A stretch of DNA of 64,000 bases from Chrysomallon squamiferum (GCA_012295275.1 CM022677.1:11558441-11622440), one strand, 5' to 3'; counted from the first letter of the stretch, positions 35,191-49,021 are shown. Program-made: numbers and translations. The notes: generated by a model from the letters alone, not told the origin.

Positions 35191-36283
35191 TGAAGCTTTT
35201 AAAATATCAGATTAAACTAGCCCATCTCAAATACATATATAATGATACTATTAATATCCAACATCCATTATGTAAATTGTGCAGTCGGTATTACAATTAA
35301 AATTATATTTATTTATTTATTTATTTATTTCAATTAAAGATAATCAGTGTAAATAGTGGTATACATAATATTTCAAGCTATTTTTGGTTGGATCTCAGTT
35401 TATAAAACTGAAATCTTGTTAATTTATAGAACGTTAATTCCGTCCAGCAATTTGTCCATAGAAAACTACACTGTACGTCAAAGTTTCGTGTTTCAGTAAA
35501 TACTCAAATACGATTTGTATCATGGGAGAACAAAACTGGACAGCAGAACTTTTAATGAAACACGTGTTATCCAGACAGACACCAGAAAAATATAATTAAA
35601 AACACAGTCTGTGGTGTAATTATTGAAAATCACCTTCATCATTCTTCTGCTTAGAAAAAGTATATTTCCTAAAATACATATAACGCTTTGTCTGGAAGTA
35701 AACAAAATATATTTTTTTCTATCACTACTACTGTCAGGAAGAGAGCGAGAAAAGAAAATAAAACGAAAAAAAAAAATTAAGTCTTTTGTTAATAATATGA
35801 ATCTGGAAATCTAACTCGCTAAGTATCAGCTCTACAGCTACTGTTGAAAAAAGGGTACATAACTCTAGTTCACTGCAGCACATTATGTTCTGTTTTTTAT
35901 TCACAGTTTTAGCGATTTAGTTTTATCTGTAATATAAATGTGATTTTGTTTCTTGTAATCTCTAATACAGTCAATAAAAAATGATGTTAATCCACAAGCG
36001 CGCGCATTAATTCTGATTATCCACTGATCTTCTATAAAACAAAATATTTGTCTTGTGCATTCTGCGTTAGTGAATATAAGTAATGTTTCAAGTTATAAAA
36101 TGTCATATTATTAATCTATCCTCTTCTCACCTTTTCAAGTATAGTCATACATTGGTGATTAAAAAAAAATATCAAAAAACAAATCCAGAAGCCCATTTAA
36201 TACATTCAATATACACCTCTCACCTACATACTAAATTATAAAAAATGTTTTTATTATACGATGTGAATATTTATTTGTTTATT

Positions 36284-36345
<62 letters not shown>

Positions 36346-36719
36346 CCTCAAATAATTGTCTCGGTCATTCTCATTTTTATTTTTTTTTTTTTTTTTTTTT
36401 TATCTTCTGTTTGTCATTAAAGAGGATTGAAAAGTGGATATCTCCAGGTTACTTGTCTGTGTGAAGCTATAGCTACGTCATAAAATATATTGACATCCAG
36501 ACTGGAGCGATGATGTTAACTTTTGAAGTCTTACGGATATTGAGAAGTAAACAAATCGAATAAAGATTAACATTTTATTTTATTTATATTACTATTGTTG
36601 CTGTCGTTGTCGTTGTTGTTGTTGTTTTATGTGTTTACTGTAGCATATAGTAAACATTACAGGTGTGATTTTACTGCGAAAACACTGTGTACATTCAGAA
36701 ATGTAGATTGGGCTATTTA

Positions 36720-36893
36720 TATTACATGTTTTATGTAACAGAGGCGTAAAGGTAATATTATATATTGAAAAATAGAGATATTGGTTTTTAATTAACAATA
36801 TTAGATAATTTTATTTTGGATAATAAATAAATAATAAGCTTAATTTTTCATTAACAGGTATAACGTATCTAACAAGTTGAATCATGAATCAAC
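36720..36893 (-). repeat. ~210-bp dispersed repeat (C)
   Basis: Reverse-strand copy of the repeat at 30354-30560. An (ATT)n tract at 36290-36346 lies downstream, as in the other copies. Confidence 0.7.
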
Positions 36894-37537
36894 GTTGTTT
36901 CTTTTTTCTTTTTTTATTAAGATAGTAGAATTGCAGTTGAGAGGTGAGAGGCTAGATTAAGATGAATTAACATCACCATGTTACTGATATTTGCAAGTGC
37001 ATCTTTCTTAAGTGCATCTACTAGAAAAGTCTAGAATATAGAGAAACATTAATAGACGTTTTTATTATTAAAAGTAAAGTGAAAAGGCGAGGATGCGCGA
37101 GATGAATCTTGTTTATTATAACACAAGTTCTGTAAATATACTGCGCTATTACATCAATGTATCTATCTGTCTGTTATTTAACTATATACATAAACACCAT
37201 CTCACTGATATGAACTTTCGTATATAAATATCCTCTAAGGCAAACACGTATACCAAGCTATTTCTTTTCTATGTGTGTGTGAATGTGTATGTGTGTGTGT
37301 CTATCTCTCTATCTGTTTATTTGTTGATAATTTTTCTTTATTTATAATGACGACTGTAATACTGACATAACGACATTAACGATAAAAACAACAACACTAA
37401 TTGCAATAATACTACTTAAAATGATAAATATAATATAATTTGGTCCTCAAATTTGTTGGACTGATTATTGCTATATAATCATTGTTTACTACTAATAATA
37501 ATTAGTCCTAATCATAATACAAGTCACATTCAATAAA

Positions 37538-37990
37538 CTACACTCCTTGACAAACATCACACAAGAATACAATATCTTTAAAGTCTGCACCAGCTGGGAT
37601 TTCAAGATTTGCGCAAGAAACAAGACAATACCAATTTGGGCACCCGTCACATTCTATGAACTCCTCAGAATTTATTCCATCATCCATTCTGCCACAGAGT
37701 TCACATTTTTCTTGTGTATCTTCTACACAAGTGTCTTCTAGTTCAGACTCATCACCATCAACGTTTTCTCTGGCTGCATCCACCGGTTCTGCTGTAGCTT
37801 TCAAATTGAACTGCCGTTTTTGATTTGGTATCTTCAATTTTTTTTTGTAATTTTGCCTCTAAAACATTTGCTTTCTTTGCCTTTTCTTCCTCCTCCTTCT
37901 TCTTCTCTGCCAATTCTTCTTCATACCTCTTGACACTTTCTTCTTCTGTCAATTCCTCGGCAGACCTCATCCTTTTGATTGTATTGCCCC
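37538..37990 (-). CDS. Coiled-coil/PHD-like zinc-finger ORF (copy C)
   Basis: The minus strand encodes a charged coiled coil ('LTEEESVKRYEEELAEKKKE'), then, after a one-base frameshift in the A-rich middle, an acidic linker and a complete cysteine set: CELC, x14, CDGC, x4, C (NWYC), x3, C, x17, CDVC, ending QGV and stop. This is the PHD-finger layout with Cys in place of the usual His and C-x3-C in place of H-x2-C. All eight ligands are present. The coiled coil and finger are in different frames here, so a single intact protein is not encoded unless splicing joins them. The ORF is part of a repeated unit. Confidence 0.5.
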
Positions 37991-38699
37991 AAGTAATGGA
38001 GTAAAATAAAAAGCATATTTCTTGCCTAATTATCACATATTAATCAAGTTTCTTCAAGCTGAACTTAAAAACCGATTATATTTACCTGTTATAATTTATC
38101 ACTAACCTTATGTCTATAGGACTAAAAATTAACACTCACTTTTGAAACCTCAAAATGCAGTATAGCGGCTGCAAGTCATAATATACCTCGGAGGCCAGAA
38201 TTACCCCAAATTAGCTTTAAAAAAATAATTTGAATGAATCTAGTAAATTCAGTGAATGATCTATATTCAGGAGACTTGAATTATTTTATTTTATTTTTAC
38301 CATTTTTTTATCTTACTCAACACTCAATCTTATTTGTATATTTACCAACGTGCGTGTTAAATAGAGTTGTTTCTCTTAGACCACGAACTTCTGAAATAAA
38401 TTACTCCTCGCACTGGCGAGGTAACGGTAAATTAGATTTGTTGCTTTTAGATGAAAATAACTAATTCTGTATAGTGTTTTGGTTTATTTAACGTGATATT
38501 AGTATTTGATGAATTATTGTAAAATTGCCATTTTATTTAATTTTATTTATTTATTTTATTTATTTATTTCATTTATTTTAGTTGTAAAAAAATAGTTAGG
38601 AAAGGCACAAGAGATCACAGTTTTTTAATATGAACAACCATCTTTATCTTGTAAATCATAAAACGTTCAGAAAATAGACGTAAAATAATTGTATTTGGA

Positions 38700-38768
38700 A
38701 GTATAAAACTTCCGTGACCTCACGGAACCTTCCGAGCGAAATCCAAGATGGCAGCAACGAACGCCGAT
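38700..38768 (-). promoter_or_regulatory. CpG-rich block with YY1-like site (C)
   Basis: Reverse-strand copy. 'caagatggc' at 38744-38752 is the complement of gccatcttg, and the ccgtga-tcacgg dyad is at about 38712-38725. Confidence 0.35.
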
Positions 38769-39169
38769 CAATATTTACACACGTTCTAAACATGTAGACC
38801 TTTATAATGCAATAATTCTACATGGATCATGAAAAGTAATTTGGAGAAGAAAGTCATATAACCAATGTCTTTTATACATAGATGGCTAATACTCTGTAGC
38901 AATTACTGAAAATGTGGTAACATTTCTTTTTTTATTCTTTTTTATTTTCTGACGTTGACGTAATATATCACTACGCACCCATTTCGTACTATTTTTTATT
39001 TTTTTTTCACTTTTTATTACGATATCGTCAGCCAAGAAAAAATAAATACCAAAATTTAAAAAATAAGTAAATAAATAAAAGTAAAATAAAATAACTGAAA
39101 TAAAATAAAGTAAAATGAAATAAATAATTTTCACTGACGCTGGTTGGAGGGATGAATCTCTCCATATAG

Positions 39170-40560
39170 ATATACACACATACATACATACATATATACA
39201 TACACACACACGTGTATAGGAATAATAATGTATTTGTATGTTTAGAAGTTGATTAGCACGTATATGTATATAAAAGGATAAGTAACTACGTGTGTGTATG
39301 TGTGTGTGTGTGTGTGTGTGTAAAAAAGGGTGGATAGATGGTAGATGATAACAGACAGGTAAGTTTATAGACAGAAGAAAGGTAGATAGATCACTAGAAC
39401 TAGATGCAAGGATGAATGAGAATATACCTGCACATCTGTAAGAAAGACTAACTCTGTTCCTTATGTATATGGCATAAATAGATAGATAAATAAATATATT
39501 TATAGATAGATAACTAGATAGAAAGAATGTATTTAAATACTTAAAAAGGATGTAAATAGAGAGAGTGTATACGTACTGTGTGTGTGCGTGTGAGTGCAAG
39601 ATAGACTGTGGCTATGTATAACTGAGAAGGTGAGATAGATTGATATAGAGATTGTTTAGACATCGCTTCAGAGATAGATTGATGTGTTAGGTAGACAATA
39701 ATTAGGTACATATATAGATAGATATATACAGCTAACATAGATAAATTGATTTGTATGTGTGTGTGTGGATAAATATATGTGTCAGAGAGAAGGGGCATAC
39801 AAATGTGTGTCAGAGATAGTGTGTTTTTGTGGATTTTTGAAAGAGTCAGATGATTGATAGAGAGATTAAATATAAATAAATACTTGAGCGAATATATTTA
39901 TGTGTGTATATATATGTGTGTGTTACAGAGGGTAGATATAGATGTATGGATGGACACACACACAAACACATTCACATAGTGATATACAACATAAATAGAT
40001 ACATACATACATAGGTTAATAATAATGATTATTTGTATTTATGTTAGAGGATTGGTATATAACTGAATGTGTGAATAAGAGAATGTTTATATGTGTATTA
40101 GATAGATTATAGATAAATGGCTAGCCTGAGAGAGACTGATATGTAGGTGTGGTTCTACGTGTTTGTGTGTTAAGAGAGAGAACAGGTATTGCCCTCATTA
40201 TGAAACAGAAGTATGCCATGTGTGTATGATTTTTCAGAGAATGAGAGATGATTATATAAATAAATACAGATATACACAGACAGACAGAGAGAGGAGAGTG
40301 ATGAATAAATGATTAGCTAGACAGGTAATGGGCACATGTATATGAGTAAAAAAATCATATTTCTTCATTAAAGTCTGTTTCTAATAACTATGTTAGAAAG
40401 AGGTGAGCAGGTGCGAGTTTAAGCTACACCACAGGTTGACCAATAAAGAGACAGACAGATAGACAAATAGCCAGAGACATTGATGATGAAATAAAACAAA
40501 TATATAGATAGACTCATAGGTAGATAGAAACATGCAGGTAAGTAAGGATGGATGGAATGT
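39170..40560 (-). repeat. Tetranucleotide-rich stretch (C)
   Basis: This is the inverted counterpart of 1436-2700. It includes TG/TATG tracts and (GT)n at 39293-39322. The 237-codon frame at 38886-39599 is a translation of this low-complexity DNA plus flank, not a gene. Confidence 0.8.
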
Positions 40561-41454
40561 TAGATGGATGAACGTTTTGGTGCAAGGAAGAATTGGGAAA
40601 ATAATAAAAAGATAAAAAGAGGGAATGATGGACTGAAAGGTTTTTTATTAGATGAGCAATTACTTTTCAGACTTTATCACATTGTTAACACGTAAGGTCC
40701 AAATTGTAGGCCCATGGATTGAGTGATATATCAATGGAATTTGCTTGATCTATAATCTGTATGATGACAAATATGTGGAGTTAGGAGGGAGGCACGACTG
40801 GAGGTACCAATAAATTGTTATTGAGAGACTAGTGATTTCTAGTATTGTTTATGAAGAGGACATTAATCTGGAAATCTGAAAGCATAGTCTTCATCTGCTG
40901 ATTAGAAGGTAAATATGATCAGATAAGAAGTGTCTATAATATTTTCTGTTAAATAGCACATTAAACACATAATCTATAATACATAATTATACTTAAACAT
41001 CTGGTAAAATAAAATAATCCATCTAATTAGAGTAATCTGGAGAGTGACACAGAGAGTAATAAACCCAGAGGGAAATATTTATGTGTCATAACTTATTCTT
41101 AAGTACATACACTTCTGTCTCTACTCTGATAGCCTGTCTGTCTACCTGTATAAAGAAAGGGATTTCAAAGTAATGGCACTGTATTCAAAATTAGAAAAAA
41201 GTAGCAATACCCTATATATAGATTGCTAAGATATACGGAGCGGCTAACCACACGAGATTTCTGTCTTCTCAGTATGAATAAAATCTGATATCATTTCTGA
41301 AATGAGTTTGAACACTTCAAAATAATAAATAAATAGTACAAATTAAAATGTATAATCTATACTTCATGATGTAATAATGTAAATTTTAAAATCAAAATCT
41401 GTGCTCAACCTTTTTGCATGAAAGAGAAAAACAACACCACCTTTTAATTTAGTA

Positions 41455-44045
41455 AAAAACAGACTCACTGACAGGGTAGTGCACACCACAGTCTGTAATA
41501 TATTAGACACGAGGCACTGCCTTGAACAGACAGAGTAACTGACAGGATAGTACATACCACAGTCTGTAATATACTAGACACGATGGACTGCCTTGAGCAA
41601 ACATACTCACTGACAGGATAGTACATACCACGGTCTATAATATATTAGACACAATGCATTGCTTTCAAGAAACTACTCACTAACACTATAGTCCATACCA
41701 CAGTCTGAATCATATTACGTAAGAGGCACTGCCTTGAACAAACAGAGACACTGACAGGATAGCACATACCACAGTCTGTAATATACAAGAGAAGATGCAT
41801 TGCTTTGAAGAAACATACTCAATGACAGGATAGTAAATACCACAGTCTGTAATATACTAGGCACTATGTACGGCCTTGAACAAGCAGACTCTCTGAGAGG
41901 AGAGTACATACTACAGTTTATAATATACTAGATAGGATGCACTGCTTTTAAGAAACAGACTCACTGACAGGATAGTACATACTACAGTCTGATATATACT
42001 AGACACGGTGCCGTGCCTTGAACAAACAGACTCACTGACAGGATAGTACATACCACAGTCTGTAATATACTAGACACGAGGCACTGCCTTGAAAAAACAG
42101 TCACTGACAGGAGAGTACATACCACAGTCTGTAATATACTATGCAGCAGGCACTGCCTTGAACAAATAGTCACTGACAGGATAGTACATACCACAGTCTG
42201 TAATATAGTAGACACCTTGCACTGACTTGAAAAAACAGACTCACTGACACGGTAGTACATACTACAGTCTAATATATACTAGGCACGGTGCTCTGCCTTG
42301 AACAAACCGACTCACTGACACGATAGTACATACCATAGCCTGTAATACACTAGACATGATGCATTGCCTTGAACAGACACACTGACAGGGTAGTACATAC
42401 CACAATCTATAATACTAGATATAGTGCACTGCCTTGAAGAAACAGACTCACTGACAGGATAGTACATACCACAGTCTGTATCATACTAAACACGATGCAT
42501 TGCCTTGAACAGACACACTGACAGGGTAGTACATACCACAGTCTGTAATACTAGACACGGTGCACTGCCTTGATCACACTCACTGACAGGATAGTACATA
42601 CCACAGTCTGTAATATAGTAGAGACGATGTACTGGCTTGAAGAAAAAGACTCACTGACAGGGTATTACATACCTCTGTAATACTAGATACAGTGCACTGC
42701 CTTGAACAAACAGACTCATTGACACGAGACACGTTCCACAGACTTGAAGAAACAGACACAGTGACAGGGTAGTACATACCACAGTCTGTAATATACTAGG
42801 CACAAGGCTATGCCTTGAACAAATAGTCACTGACAGGATAGTACGTACCACAGTCTGTAAAATAGTAGGCATCTTGCACTGACTTGAAGAAACAGACTCA
42901 GTGACAGGGTAGTACATACCACAGTCTGTAATATACTAGGCACGACCCACTGCCTTGAACAAATATAGTTACTGACAGGATAGTACCTACCACAGTCTAT
43001 AATATACTAGGCACGAGACACTGCCTTGAACAAACAGTCTCTTACAGGATATTCCATACCACAGTCTGTAATATAGTAGACACGTTGCACTGACTTGAAG
43101 AAACAGACTAATTGACAGGGTAGTACATACCACAGTCTGTAATATTACTAGATACGGTGCCCTGCCTTGAACAAACAGGCTCACTGACAGGATGCTACAT
43201 ACGACAGTCTGTAATATACTAGGCAAGAGGCCCTGCCTTGAATAAACAGAGTCACTGACAGGATAGTACCTACCACAATCTGTAATATACTAGGTACGAG
43301 GCACTGCGTTGAACAAATAGTCACTGACAGGATAGTACATACCACAGTCTGTAATATAGTAGACACCTTGCACTGACTTGAAGAAACAGACTCAGTGACA
43401 GGGTAGGACATACCACAGTCTGTAATATAGTAGACACCTTGCACTGACTTGAAGAAACAGACTCACTGACAGGGTAGTCCATACTACTGTCTAATATATA
43501 CTAGACACGGTGCCCTGCCTTGAACAAACCGAGTCACTGACAGGATAGTGCATACCACATTCTGTAATATACTAGGGAAGAGGCACAGCCTTGAACAAAC
43601 AGAGACACTGACAGGATAGCACATACCACAGTCTGTAATATACAAGAGAAGATGCATTGCTTTGAAGACACATACTCAATGACAAGATGGTACATAGCAG
43701 AGTCTGTAATATACCTGACACGGTGCACTGCCTTGAAGAAATATACTCACTGACAGGATAGTACTTACCACAGTCTGTAATATACTAGACACGATGCACT
43801 GCTTTGGATAAACAGATTCTCTGAGAGGGTAATACATACCACAGTCTGGAATATACTAGACACTTTCTACAGACTTGAAGAAACAGACTTAGTGACAGAG
43901 TAGTACATACCACAATCTGTAATATACTAGACACATTCCACAGACTTGAAGAAACAGACTTAGTGACAGGGTAGGACATACCACAGTCTGTAGTATATTA
44001 GGCACAAGGCAATGCCTTGAACAAACAGAGTCACTGACAGGATAA
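41455..44045 (-). repeat. ~70-bp satellite array, about 37 units
   Basis: Same unit as at 1-651, in reverse orientation, running to about 44045 where it ends abruptly in 'gataataaccctactgg'. Units vary in the 'gaaacagactcactgac' and 'gcactgccttgaac' parts. Groups of neighbours share variants (for example 'cttgcactgacttgaagaaa' recurring about every few units), which suggests higher-order amplification. Confidence 0.93.
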
Positions 44046-44345
44046 TAACCCTACTGGAATAGCAAATACAAGGTTATAGAGTTATCTCCCATGATAACTT
44101 GTTCCGTTAACCAACCGATAATTCTTCAACCTGACGGTGTAAGAGTTCGCTAGATTTGTTCGTTGGCTTCACTTTAGCGAACTAATACTTGAATTAATAA
44201 GGAAAAACAATAGCAAACTCTTGGTGATAAAGTTATCGCCTGTGATAAACTGTTTTGTTAACCACCCGATAACTCTATAACGTTAAGGTTGGAAATGTTA
44301 GCTGGCTTCACTTTAGCATTAATGTGTATAAATAGATTTTGGCAA
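44046..44345 (+). repeat. Two-copy internal repeat between C and D
   Basis: 'gagttatctcccatgataac' with 'gttaaccaaccgataattct' is echoed about 150 bp later by 'aaagttatcgcctgtgataa' with 'gttaaccacccgataactct'. Both halves share 'ttggcttcactttagc' / 'ctggcttcactttagc'. This is a diverged dimer, possibly a SINE-like or MITE-like insert. No box A/B promoter could be confirmed. Confidence 0.6.
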
Positions 44346-44888
44346 ATACGGTAAGCCGATACGTCGAACTTATGGAACTATGAACAATCCTTTTATCTGA
44401 AATAAATATTTGAAATAAAATTATTAACAGTGGCTCTTTTGTTATAACTTATAGAAAAAATATGGTCACAAAAATATATATACATTTTTTTTTTTTTTTT
44501 TTGCACGACTAATGCATAGTGTTTTTAACATCCCAGTCGCCTAAACGGAACTTTGGTCACATTTGGTGACCTGGCGAAAAATGTCCACAGATATTGGATT
44601 CAAAAGATATAGCACTACAGATCCACTACATGTAACACAAGCGACATATCGCATAGACCCCACTGTAATAGTCGTAAATCTGATAAATGATCTTCTTCGC
44701 CTTTCATAAGTACTTTTTCAACTTAATCAAACTTTTCAAACTGTATTATGTTTATGCAAATGCGTGCATAATAAACTGAAATTATAATTTGTTATAAGAT
44801 TACTGTATTAACTTTTCCAGTTGGCAATGTTCCCCAACAGAAACGAAGATTCAGGTTTAATTCTGGAAGTATTTTTTCATAGGCATCT

Positions 44889-45105
44889 TTAAAAGTTGAT
44901 TCATTATTCAACTTGTTAGGTACGTTATACCAATTAATGAAAAATTAAGCTTATTATTTATTTATTTATTTATTATGCAAAATAAAAGTATCTAACATTG
45001 TTAATTAAAAAATAACACTTGTATTTTTCAATAAACTGTGTTTTCAATACATAATATTATAGCTGCACCTCTGTTTAGAACATAAAACATGTAGCATAAA
45101 TAGGG
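44889..45105 (+). repeat. ~210-bp dispersed repeat (D leader)
   Basis: Counterpart of 23828-24045, nearly identical. Confidence 0.78.
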
Positions 45106-45152
45106 AAGTGGCGTGTTATTATAAGTAATTAAACATTTTCTTTCTTCTCGTA

Positions 45153-45365
45153 GATGTAGATTTCTTTCTTCCTACGGATGGGTCCCTCCATGGGTGTCCA
45201 TGGGCAAAACCGTCTTCCCGTGTGTAGTGGTCCAACAAGCACGGCATGACAGTTGACATGATGCGAAAAGCAGCTCAAACCACAAACTGATAAAAAACAC
45301 CCGATGAATATAAAGTTGATAATAATTATTAAAACACTATGTTATTTACGAAACATCATAAACGT
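45153..45365 (+). pseudogene. Exon-like fragment (D leader)
   Basis: Counterpart of 24078-24300. A short deletion (tcacctt to ccct) changes the frame after 'FFLPTDGS', and stops follow. Confidence 0.42.
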
Positions 45366-45717
45366 GAAGAATGTGAACATGGTGATCAGTAAATAGCATT
45401 GAAATTTAGATTAATTTATTACAATAATCGGACATCTCGGTTCTTGGTTTGCGTTTCGGTTTGAATAGCGAGACATATCTTTGCGGTAGACATACCTAAA
45501 ATAAAATGAATTACTTCGAAAATAAAAATAATAATTATTGATGACAATAGTTAAAAAATAAATTATAATAAGATTTAAATCACTGATGATTTCGTGCTTA
45601 CCAATTAGAATTTATACTAACCATACACTCGGTGTTTTATAATGTTTATTTTTATATCGATCGGAGTTGAAAATAAAAATTAATATTCGGCTAACTTCGT
45701 TTTGACGTTCGGATGTA

Positions 45718-45725
45718 TGACGTCA
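45718..45725. promoter_or_regulatory. Perfect CRE palindrome tgacgtca (D)
   Basis: Same site and context as 24644-24651. The palindrome is unchanged between the copies. Confidence 0.35.
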
Positions 45726-46246
45726 TCAATGCTTTGTTTACATAGATACAGTTGGCGATATTGAAGATAAGCGCATTCGAGTTAGTTCTGACTTTACTTT
45801 CCTTCTTTTTTACTTTGTATATTGAACTGCATTTGCAAATGATGAAGGTTACATTTATGTAGGTTTAATTTTTATATTATTAACATATTTAAGTCCAAAC
45901 TGGACATATTGTTTTATTCACAGTGAGGTTGTGCTAGATTATTTTTAGATTAGATAATCAACGATAACTGAAAACTGCGTGTATGCATTACTTTCTGACC
46001 TCTAATGCTATGATTCCTGTTTCTGATATTGTTAATATACCCTTGTCAAAATATGTTTATTTTTACATAAAAATAACAACAATAATCAATTACAGATAGT
46101 GTTTCGATTGTTTTTATTTAAAAAGAATAAAGGATATGTAAAACATATCTTATTATCTGACAAATATTATTTTATTAATTCTTCCCGTCTAAAAATATTT
46201 AGTGAATGGTTTCTATAAAATATTTGAACAGTTCTGTTGTTTTCAG

Positions 46247-46432
46247 AATCCGTTTCGAAAAGCCCATGGACGTCGACCCCTTCGACGACAGAGACATTCA
46301 ACCAATGGAGGTTGACCCAGCACGACCTGGAGCTGACTGGAAGCTCAAAGCAGCTCAAAGCTTGAACTGGCAAAAACAACTGATGAACACAAAAGTTGAC
46401 AAAACGTTTCAATCACGAAACATCATAAACAT
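46247..46432 (+). CDS. Open exon with PMDVDP motifs (D), fused form
   Basis: The acceptor 'gttgttttcag' and the consensus donor 'gtaagtcat' border 186 nt, open throughout one frame: 'KPMDVDPFDDRDIQPMEVDP', then ARPGADWKLKAAQ, then 'NWQKQLMNTKVDKTF'. Comparison with B shows that the first part equals 25143-25200 and the second equals 25473-25577. D therefore joined two neighbouring exons by deleting about 270 bp at 'gaccca/gcacgacc'. The clean borders make it a candidate live exon, but no homologue is recognised. Confidence 0.42.
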
Positions 46433-46786
46433 GTAAGTCATGCCAGTCATTTATATCTTGATCAGTGGTGGTGACAGCAAATTAAAGAAGTTTTTTCCTC
46501 TCAATGTTGCACTTATGAATATATATTTACAAAACAGTAACAGTAATTCAGGAATATGTTTTAGAATACATATATAATCAACCCATGTACCTATTTTTAC
46601 ATTTGTAAAGATTAATAGTTTTCTAAATAAAAAAATGGTGTTGTTTTTCTCTTTCATGCAATCACAGATTGAGCACAGATTTTGTTCTTAAAATCTACAT
46701 TATTACATAATTAAGTATAGTTTATAAATTTTAATTTGTACTATTTTTTTATTATGTTGAAGTGTTCAAACTCATTTCAGAAATGA

Positions 46787-47046
46787 CATCAGATTTTATT
46801 CATTCTGAGAAGACAGAAATCTCGTGTGGTTAGCCGCTCCGTATATCTTAGCGATCACACCCAGGACCGGTCCCAGGGTTTTCCTCTTTATATTCTAAAG
46901 ATCTCAACTATACAAGGTGGCGCCATGACTACATGTGCAGGTACCTCCAGACATTGTTGTTCTGTTATATTAGCAGTTATATAACCTGTTATATTAGCAC
47001 TTCACATAACAGTCGCTATTGGTATTAATGCTGAATATAATATATA

Positions 47047-47083
<37 letters not shown>

Positions 47084-47148
47084 ACAGATTTTATTCATAC
47101 TGAGAAGACAGAAATCTCATGTGGTTAGCCGCTCTGTATATCTTAGCA
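46787..47148 (+). repeat. 67-bp direct repeats flanking ~230 bp (D)
   Basis: Same as 25927-26287, including 'ccaggaccggtcccaggg' and an (ATT)n tract at 47048-47082. Confidence 0.82.
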
Positions 47149-47579
47149 ATCTATATATAGTGTATTACTACTTTTTTCTAATTTCGAATACAGTGCCATT
47201 TCTTATCTTATCATATTTACCTTCTAATCAGCAGATGAAGACTATGCTTTCAGTGTAGACAAACACAGACTAGATTTCCAGATTAATGTTCTCTTCATAA
47301 ACAATGCTAGAAATCACTAATCTCTCATTAACAATGTATTACTACTTCCAGTCATGCCTACCTCCTAACTCCATATATTCCACATCACACAGTTTATATA
47401 TTAAGCCAAATTCCATTGATATATCACTCAATCCAATGACCTACAATGAGGACCTTATTTATTAACAATGTGATGTCTGAAAAGTAATTGCTTATATAAT
47501 TGAAAACCTTTCAATCCATCATTCCCTCTTTTTATCCTTTTATTATTTTCTCAGTTCTTCTTTGCACCAAAACGTTTAT

Positions 47580-48444
47580 CCATCTAACACTCCATCCATC
47601 CTTACCTACCTGCATGTTTCTATCTATCTATCGGTCTATCTATATATTTGTTTTATTTCATCATCAATTTCTCTGGCTATTTGTCTGTCTATCTGTCTCT
47701 TTATTGGTCAACCTGTGATGTAGCTTAATCTCGCACCTGCTCACCTCTTTCTAACATAGTCATTAGAAACAGACTTTAATGACGAACTCATATGATTTTT
47801 TTACTCATATACATGTGCCCATTACCTGTCTAGCTAACCATTTATTCATCACTATCCTCTGTCTGTCTGTCTGTCTATATCTATTTTTATTTATATAATT
47901 ATCTCTCATTCTCTGAAAAATCTTACACTCACGGCATACTTCTCTGTTTCATAGTGAGGTCAATACCTGTTCTCTCTCTGTAACACACAGACACATATAA
48001 CCATACCTACCCATCAGTTTATCTATATTAGCTATATATATATATATCTATATGTACCTAATTATTGTCTACCTAATATATCAATCTATCTCTGAAGCGA
48101 TGTCTATCTCTATATCAATCTATCTCACCTTCTCAGTTATACATAGTCACAATCTATCTTGCACACACACACAAGTACATACGCACACACACACGTACGT
48201 ATACGCACTCTCTGTTTACATCCTTTTTAAGTATATTTAAATACAATCTTTCTGTCTAGTTAGCTATCTATAAATATATTTATTTATCTATCTATTTATG
48301 CCATATACATAAGCAACACAGTCAGTCGTTCTTACAGATGTACAGTTATATTCTCATGCATCCTATCTATCTTTCTAGTAATCCATCTACCTTTCTTCTG
48401 TCTATCAATTTACCTGTCTGTTATCATCTACCATCTATCCACCC

Positions 48445-48491
<47 letters not shown>

Positions 48492-48620
48492 GTTACTTAT
48501 CCTTTTATATACATATACGTGCTAATCATCTTCTAAACATACAAATACATTATCATTCCTATACACGTGTGTGTGTGTGTGTGTATATATGTATGTATGT
48601 GTGTGTGTATATTTATATGG
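47580..48620 (+). repeat. Tetranucleotide-rich stretch (D)
   Basis: Counterpart of 1436-2700, with a (CA)n run at 48450-48487 that is longer than in B (27573-27598). Confidence 0.82.
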
Positions 48621-49021
48621 CTAGATGCATCCTTCCAACCAGCATCAGTGAAAATTATTTATTTCATTTTAATTTATTTTATTTCAATTATTTTATTTTA
48701 GTTTTATTTATTTACTGATTTTTTTATATTTTTTGTATTTTTAAAAAAAAAATTTGGGTGACGATGTTATGAAAAGTGGGAAAAAAAAAATACTGCAAAA
48801 AAAAAAAAATGGGTTACGAGATGGTATATTACGTCATTGTCAGAAAAAAAAAAAAAAAAAAAAAAGAAATGTTACCACGTTTTCAGCAATTACTACAGAG
48901 TATAGGCCATCTATGTATAAGAGGCATTGGTTATATGACATACTTCTCAAATTACTTTTAATTATCCATGTAGAATTATTGCATTTATAAAATCCTACAT
49001 GTTTAAAAGTCTGTAAATATT

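Larger units (their letters stand above)
34500..41454 (-). repeat. Segmental-duplication unit, copy C (reverse orientation)
   Basis: Read on the minus strand it follows the order of copy D: satellite border, single 67-bp repeat (41300-41225), tetranucleotide stretch (40560-39170), CpG block, reverse ORF, PHD-like ORF, body, left arm, foldback and transmembrane exon. It lacks the P4HA remnant: the foldback passes directly into 'ttgatattcctggaacgt' at about 34800. It also lacks the second 67-bp repeat. Confidence 0.85.

Noticed and set aside
38886-39599. 237-codon minus-strand ORF, the longest in the window
   Set aside because: It is a translation of CA/TATG/TCTA low-complexity DNA and a poly-A/T flank. 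Equivalent frames in the other copies are broken.
41715-44000. Series of 60-90-codon ORFs in the satellite
   Set aside because: They are repeat translations with the same words in every unit and no start context or splice signals.
41455-44045. CRISPR-like array
   Set aside because: Units are directly adjacent without unique spacers and the genome is eukaryotic.
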